From positions 114,226,549-114,290,548 of the forward strand of contig CM043953.1 in NCBI GenBank assembly GCA_014529385.2: 64,000 nt of DNA, given 5' to 3'. The position numbers were made by a program, and so were the translations under genes. Shown here in pieces: positions 59,017-64,000 of this stretch (its first letter is position 1; each line of letters opens with the position of its first letter). Under the pieces are notes generated by a model. That model saw only the letters and a list, made by a program, of their open reading frames with translations, was not told the DNA's origin and ran no database searches. This DNA comes from Adiantum capillus-veneris. Its lineage: Eukaryota; Streptophyta; Polypodiopsida; Polypodiales; Pteridaceae.

Positions 59017-59452
59017 AGTAGAGCAAGATGCTCTAATTCTCTCATTAGACAATGTGTCTAATTCCTGGATAGTAGATTCCGGGGCTTCATTCCATGCGAC
59101 ACCACACAAGCAACATTTCCAAGACTACACCAAAGGTAATTTTGGGTATGTATACTTGGGAGATGATGAAGATTGTGAGATTGTCGGCAAAGGTACAATT
59201 TCTGTCAAAACTGCTAACGGAAATGAATGGAAGCTTAAAGATGTTAGGCATGTTCCTTCTCTTCGCAAAAATTTGATCTCTACAGGACAATTGGACGATG
59301 AAGGTCACAACATTGCATTCGGAAACAAACGGTGGAAGATCTCAAAGGGATCTTTGGTGGTTGCCAAGGGTGAAAAAGTCGGTACACTTTACTTGTGTAC
59401 TGTTAGCACACAACCTTCAGCTTGTGCAGCAACTACAGAAGTTGACCATTAG
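58960..59452 (+). CDS. Copia protease fragment
   Basis: In the +1 frame relative to gag: SNSWIVDSGASFHATPHKQH carries the catalytic D-S-G, and VRHVPSLRKNLISTGQLDDEG is the conserved block between protease and integrase. The frame ends at TAG 59,450-59,452, where the integrase zinc site (WHxRLGH) should follow. No integrase is found. Confidence 0.85.
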
Positions 59453-59458
59453 GAAATT

Positions 59459-59646
59459 TTGGAGGTCATTTGGAGGGCCTTCTAAGAAAATGTATTTTTT
59501 GCACTCTCTCTCTAGAAAAAATGACAAATAAAAGAGCTGGGTCTTTCATAGTAAAACTTCAAAAAGTGTACTTTAAGTAGATTCCTTACCCCTCTGAACA
59601 TTCGTTCGTAGTGATTGAGGGATAATACTCTTTTTAGTTGTATTGA
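59459..59646. other. Junction between truncated Copia and the two-gene unit
   Basis: 188 bp without coding potential. If the following gene pair is a transposon, its left end should lie here or in the last bases of the Copia remnant. A TGA directly precedes the ATG at 59,647. Confidence 0.5.
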
Positions 59647-62500
59647 ATGAACAACGTCAATACGGAGGGAATGAGGCTAACATGGAGGGACAAATCCGCA
59701 GCCGCTATTCACTTTCCATTAAACCTGCACATTTGGCTAATGGCGCACTCCTCAAATGGCACAAATGTTACCCACAAACGAGCCAAATATCACCTTCACA
59801 TTGATTTGGACAATGAGTACCAACCATTGATTAAGCGTAGTAAAACAAACACACATATACCTCCCACCTCCATAGACACGCTCAGAGCTCAAGGAGCTAA
59901 ACACATAGATATCTGGACGAGAGGCTCTCTCTACCCTAAGAATCCAATAACTAATGCGTCTCCACCGTTTGTCAATCCTACAAGCTTATTGACCTTTGCT
60001 GGTGATGGAGAAAACGGCCTTCTGGGTTATTGTAAATCACTTACAAGAGAAGCTGGAACTTACAAGAGCATTTTCCAATCTCAACAATGTGAGATTGTTC
60101 GCCTTTCACATTTACATTCTACAGATCAGGTTACCATTTTGCAACATAAAACAGAGGTACAAGAACTGAAAGAAAAGGTGCGAAGTTGTCAAATGAAGGA
60201 CACCATCTTGGGTGGTCGTATCCGAAAGAAGAAATTGCGCAATCTTGAAACATTGCAGGTTGCATCAGGAGGTCTCAAGAAAAGAATCCGAGCATTAAGG
60301 TGATGCTTCTTGGTTGGCTACATTGTCTTAGTTAAGTAATCTCTTTGTTTTTTCTTGTTATGCATTGTTTTCATGTGCCTAAATAGTGTTAGTGAAGCAA
60401 ATTTTCTGTTATTTACTTATGCATTGTCTTCATGTAGAGACTCAATCTATCCTGACAAGGAAAACATTGACCCCAAAGCCAATATAGGAAAGAGATTGAA
60501 GCCACTTATAAGTAGAAGCCTGGCAGCAGATATAGTACATGACAAGAAGTTTAAGGTTCTACAAAGAAATGTAGTGGACCGCTTTATTTCAGAGAACTCA
60601 GTGCCTGCAAAAGAGATACAAGGCACACTTGATTCACTTGGTGTAAGCAAAAGAGGATATTCGGCTATCCAAAAGTCTGTCTCATCCATCTTTGTTAGGA
60701 AGGGTATAAAATCCAAACTTCTACCATCAGCCTCAAGTGTTTGGAAAGAGAGGCTTCAGCTTAACGAGGCACAGGGAGACTATCTTGGACAGCCCTTTCA
60801 TATTAAAGCAACTTACAGTGGCCATGGAGCCAACACTGTGGCATATGATGAGTTCAACAATATTTTTATGGACCTGCGGATACTACAGAAGAGAATGGTG
60901 GAGTTTTACAACATCACATTTGAAGAGTCACGTGGACTATTACATTTTGTGTTAAAACTGGATGAGTGTGAGCTTGTTAAAGAGAAAAAGCTAGAGCGTG
61001 TTACTATTACTTTAATGAATAGAGCCCTCTCAAAGTGTCCCAATGATGATCCTTTATATTTTAGTGTTCAATCAGAATCTAACATATGGTGGCTTGGTGC
61101 GTTTGAGGTAAGCGATATTCTCAAGTAAGCTCAAATATTCAGATCTACTTAAGTCTCATTTATTTTGTGTTGCAGGTAAAGAAAGAAGATCATGAGATTC
61201 TATATTGGGTGTTCCATCGAACTAATATTCAGGAGCTGATTGATCGACAGACTAACCAGGGAGAGGTACTACGTCTAAATGGAAGGGGAGACTTTCAAGT
61301 TCAGTGGCATCTTGCAGGTGACCTTAAAACATTAAAGTGCATGTATAATTGTGGAATGGGTGCAATGGCAAAGTCACCGTGTTTGTTCTGCATGGAGCCT
61401 GCAAAGGTCATGAACCCAAAGTGGTGGAGAAAAGCTCCAACACGTCACATTGAGGATCCTGCTTTTCGACCAGTTTTGAAAATACCACTTGTGAATGTTC
61501 ACATTTGTACAATGCATGCCCTTTGTAGAATTGTAGAGAAATTGGTCTACTTATACATCGGGTTTGCTTGGAAGATTAAGAACTCTGCAGAACGACAAGT
61601 AGCCTTGCAGTGCTTAGAAATGGTACTGTCGGATATGGGGCTTCATGGTGGCAATGTGAAAATCCAGCGGGATGAAAAGAGATCAACTGCTGAGAAGGAT
61701 GTCCCATGCAAACCATCCATCGGTGGGGTGAAGGCACGGAGGTTTTTATCTAAGCCCCAAGGTACAAGAGATCCAAAGCTAACAAAACATGGAAAAATAT
61801 ATAACACATCTTATGTTAGCAAGGTAGAGTATCAGAGCTGGAAAAAGCTACATATTGCAGTCAAAGACCACGAACCAACTACTCGTAACGCGAAGGCTGA
61901 GGTTTGGCGATCAATAGACATCCTATTTTTGATGTGCGACAAAGATGACTGGTCACAAGGTGATATGAACAAGTTCAAGGAAAATCTCAACCTTCTGAAA
62001 AAATCATTCAAGACAGCATGGACAGACACCCAGATTACTCACTACATGGTATTATCATGTATTTCTTTCTCTCTTATGTGCAAATATGTGAGTGTAAAAC
62101 ATTCTAACTAATCTGTTTTCATATCCAGCACATCATCTTCAATCATTTGCCATATTTTATACAGAAGTATGGGAACCCGGCAATATGGAATACCCAAGGG
62201 ATGGAAAAGTCTCATTACATGGCGAGAAATGCTTATTTCAGGCACACACGACATGGTGGCTCTCGAATCAAGGCTAACAGTTTGAGAGAACTATTTGAAT
62301 GGTTCTATCGTAGAATCATTCATCGAATGCAGGCAAAAGAAGTCTTGGCAAATTCAGCAACAGCACAAGCCATCAGACATTTACAACAACAAAAAGCTAA
62401 AAGATCAATGGCATACAACAACTCCGGAGCTCGTGAAAGTCAACGAAGGTGGAGAGAGACAATGGTGTATGTGAATCACAAGTGGAGAAAGATACTCTGA
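59647..62500 (+). CDS. Candidate RNase H-fold transposase-like protein, 855 codons, four exons
   Basis: Exons 59,647-60,299, 60,438-61,107, 61,176-62,048 and 62,129-62,500 join in frame through GT-AG introns of 138, 68 and 80 bp, giving 855 residues without a lesion. TGA lies just upstream of the first ATG. The N-terminal ~160 residues have no recognised domain; about 160-220 is a probable coiled coil with a basic patch (RIRKKKLRN). Residues 265-325 could be a helix-turn-helix (SENSVPAKEIQ, LGVSKRGYSAIQKS). The core has KLDECEL (D393), HLAGDLKTL (D490), CLFC (C510/C513), a HICTMHALC cluster (H550, C552, H555, C558) and NTQGMEKSHYMARNAYF (E758), followed by RHTRHGG. Acidic residues with these spacings around a Cys/His insertion suggest a DDE/RNase H transposase. 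I know of uncharacterised transposon-like eukaryotic proteins with similar GDLK...CxxC and QGxEK blocks, but name no family. The ending is basic. It is convergent with the next gene. Confidence 0.75.
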
Positions 62501-62563
62501 GTGGATGGCATTGTAAAAAATTTATGTAATACATGATCTTATACAATTGCTACTTGAAGTGTA

Positions 62564-63972
<1,409 letters not shown>

Positions 63973-64000
63973 CTGCAAGAAATTACTGTGCTGAGCTAAT

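Larger units (their letters stand above)
57371..59458 (+). mobile_element. 5'-complete, 3'-truncated Copia retrotransposon
   Basis: The 760-bp LTR (57,371-58,130) is followed by the primer-binding site TGGTATCAGAGC (58,133-58,144, tRNA-Met type), then gag and protease. Homology stops at about 59,455, right after the protease, where integrase should begin. No 3' LTR occurs before the window end. Either the element is truncated, or something inserted here and the rest lies beyond 64,000. The base before the LTR is preceded by CAAAT, a candidate target duplication to look for downstream. Confidence 0.88.

Overview
The window is nuclear DNA from a land plant. It holds a plant P-type pentatricopeptide-repeat (PPR) gene, a CACTA transposon of the plant TNP2/DUF4218/DUF4216 type, a PIF/Harbinger remnant, Copia elements primed by tRNA-Met, Ty3/gypsy remnants and a decayed LINE. 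Genes are sparse, nested transposons are dense and AG/CT microsatellites are numerous, so the genome is probably large. A fern or other seed-free plant seems plausible from the divergence of the gene copies, but that is a guess; nothing here fixes the lineage.

Layout. 0-4.6 kb: a direct repeat, then the 3' part of a PPR gene resembling Arabidopsis At5g27270/EMB976. 4.9-6.3 kb: scraps of gypsy gag and protease. 6,802-14,389: a complete CACTA element (12-bp terminal inverted repeats, TAC target duplication) inserted into a ~62-bp minisatellite. It has an apparently open TNPA-like gene, but its TNP2 transposase is interrupted by stops. 16.4-22.6 kb: two copies of a ~600-bp segment flanking a dead PIF/Harbinger element. 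22.7-24.0 kb: a protein-kinase pseudogene. 24-28 kb: microsatellites and dispersed repeats.

28-44 kb: a 4.9-kb Copia element (GACAT duplication) sits inside an older minus-strand gag fragment. It is followed by a gag-like pseudogene, a LINE fragment, a decayed second copy of the same Copia family, and a head-to-tail pair of minus-strand gypsy RT/integrase fragments. 44,411-53,287: a complete LTR element (AGCTT duplication) that encodes gag, protease and an unrecognised C-terminal region but no visible RT or integrase. It split one of the gypsy fragments. 56.4-59.5 kb: a solo LTR (CATAC duplication) next to a truncated Copia element with the same LTR.

59.6-64 kb: the most unusual part, two convergent, intron-containing genes 63 bp apart without visible lesions. 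The plus gene (855 codons, four exons) has spaced D, D and E residues and a Cys/His insertion suggestive of an RNase H-fold transposase. The minus gene runs off the window, has a Cys/His cluster and an acidic linker, and has an intron made mostly of a CT microsatellite. Together they may be an undescribed two-gene mobile element or a domesticated pair.

All alignments were made by eye; family names come from motif recognition, not from searches.
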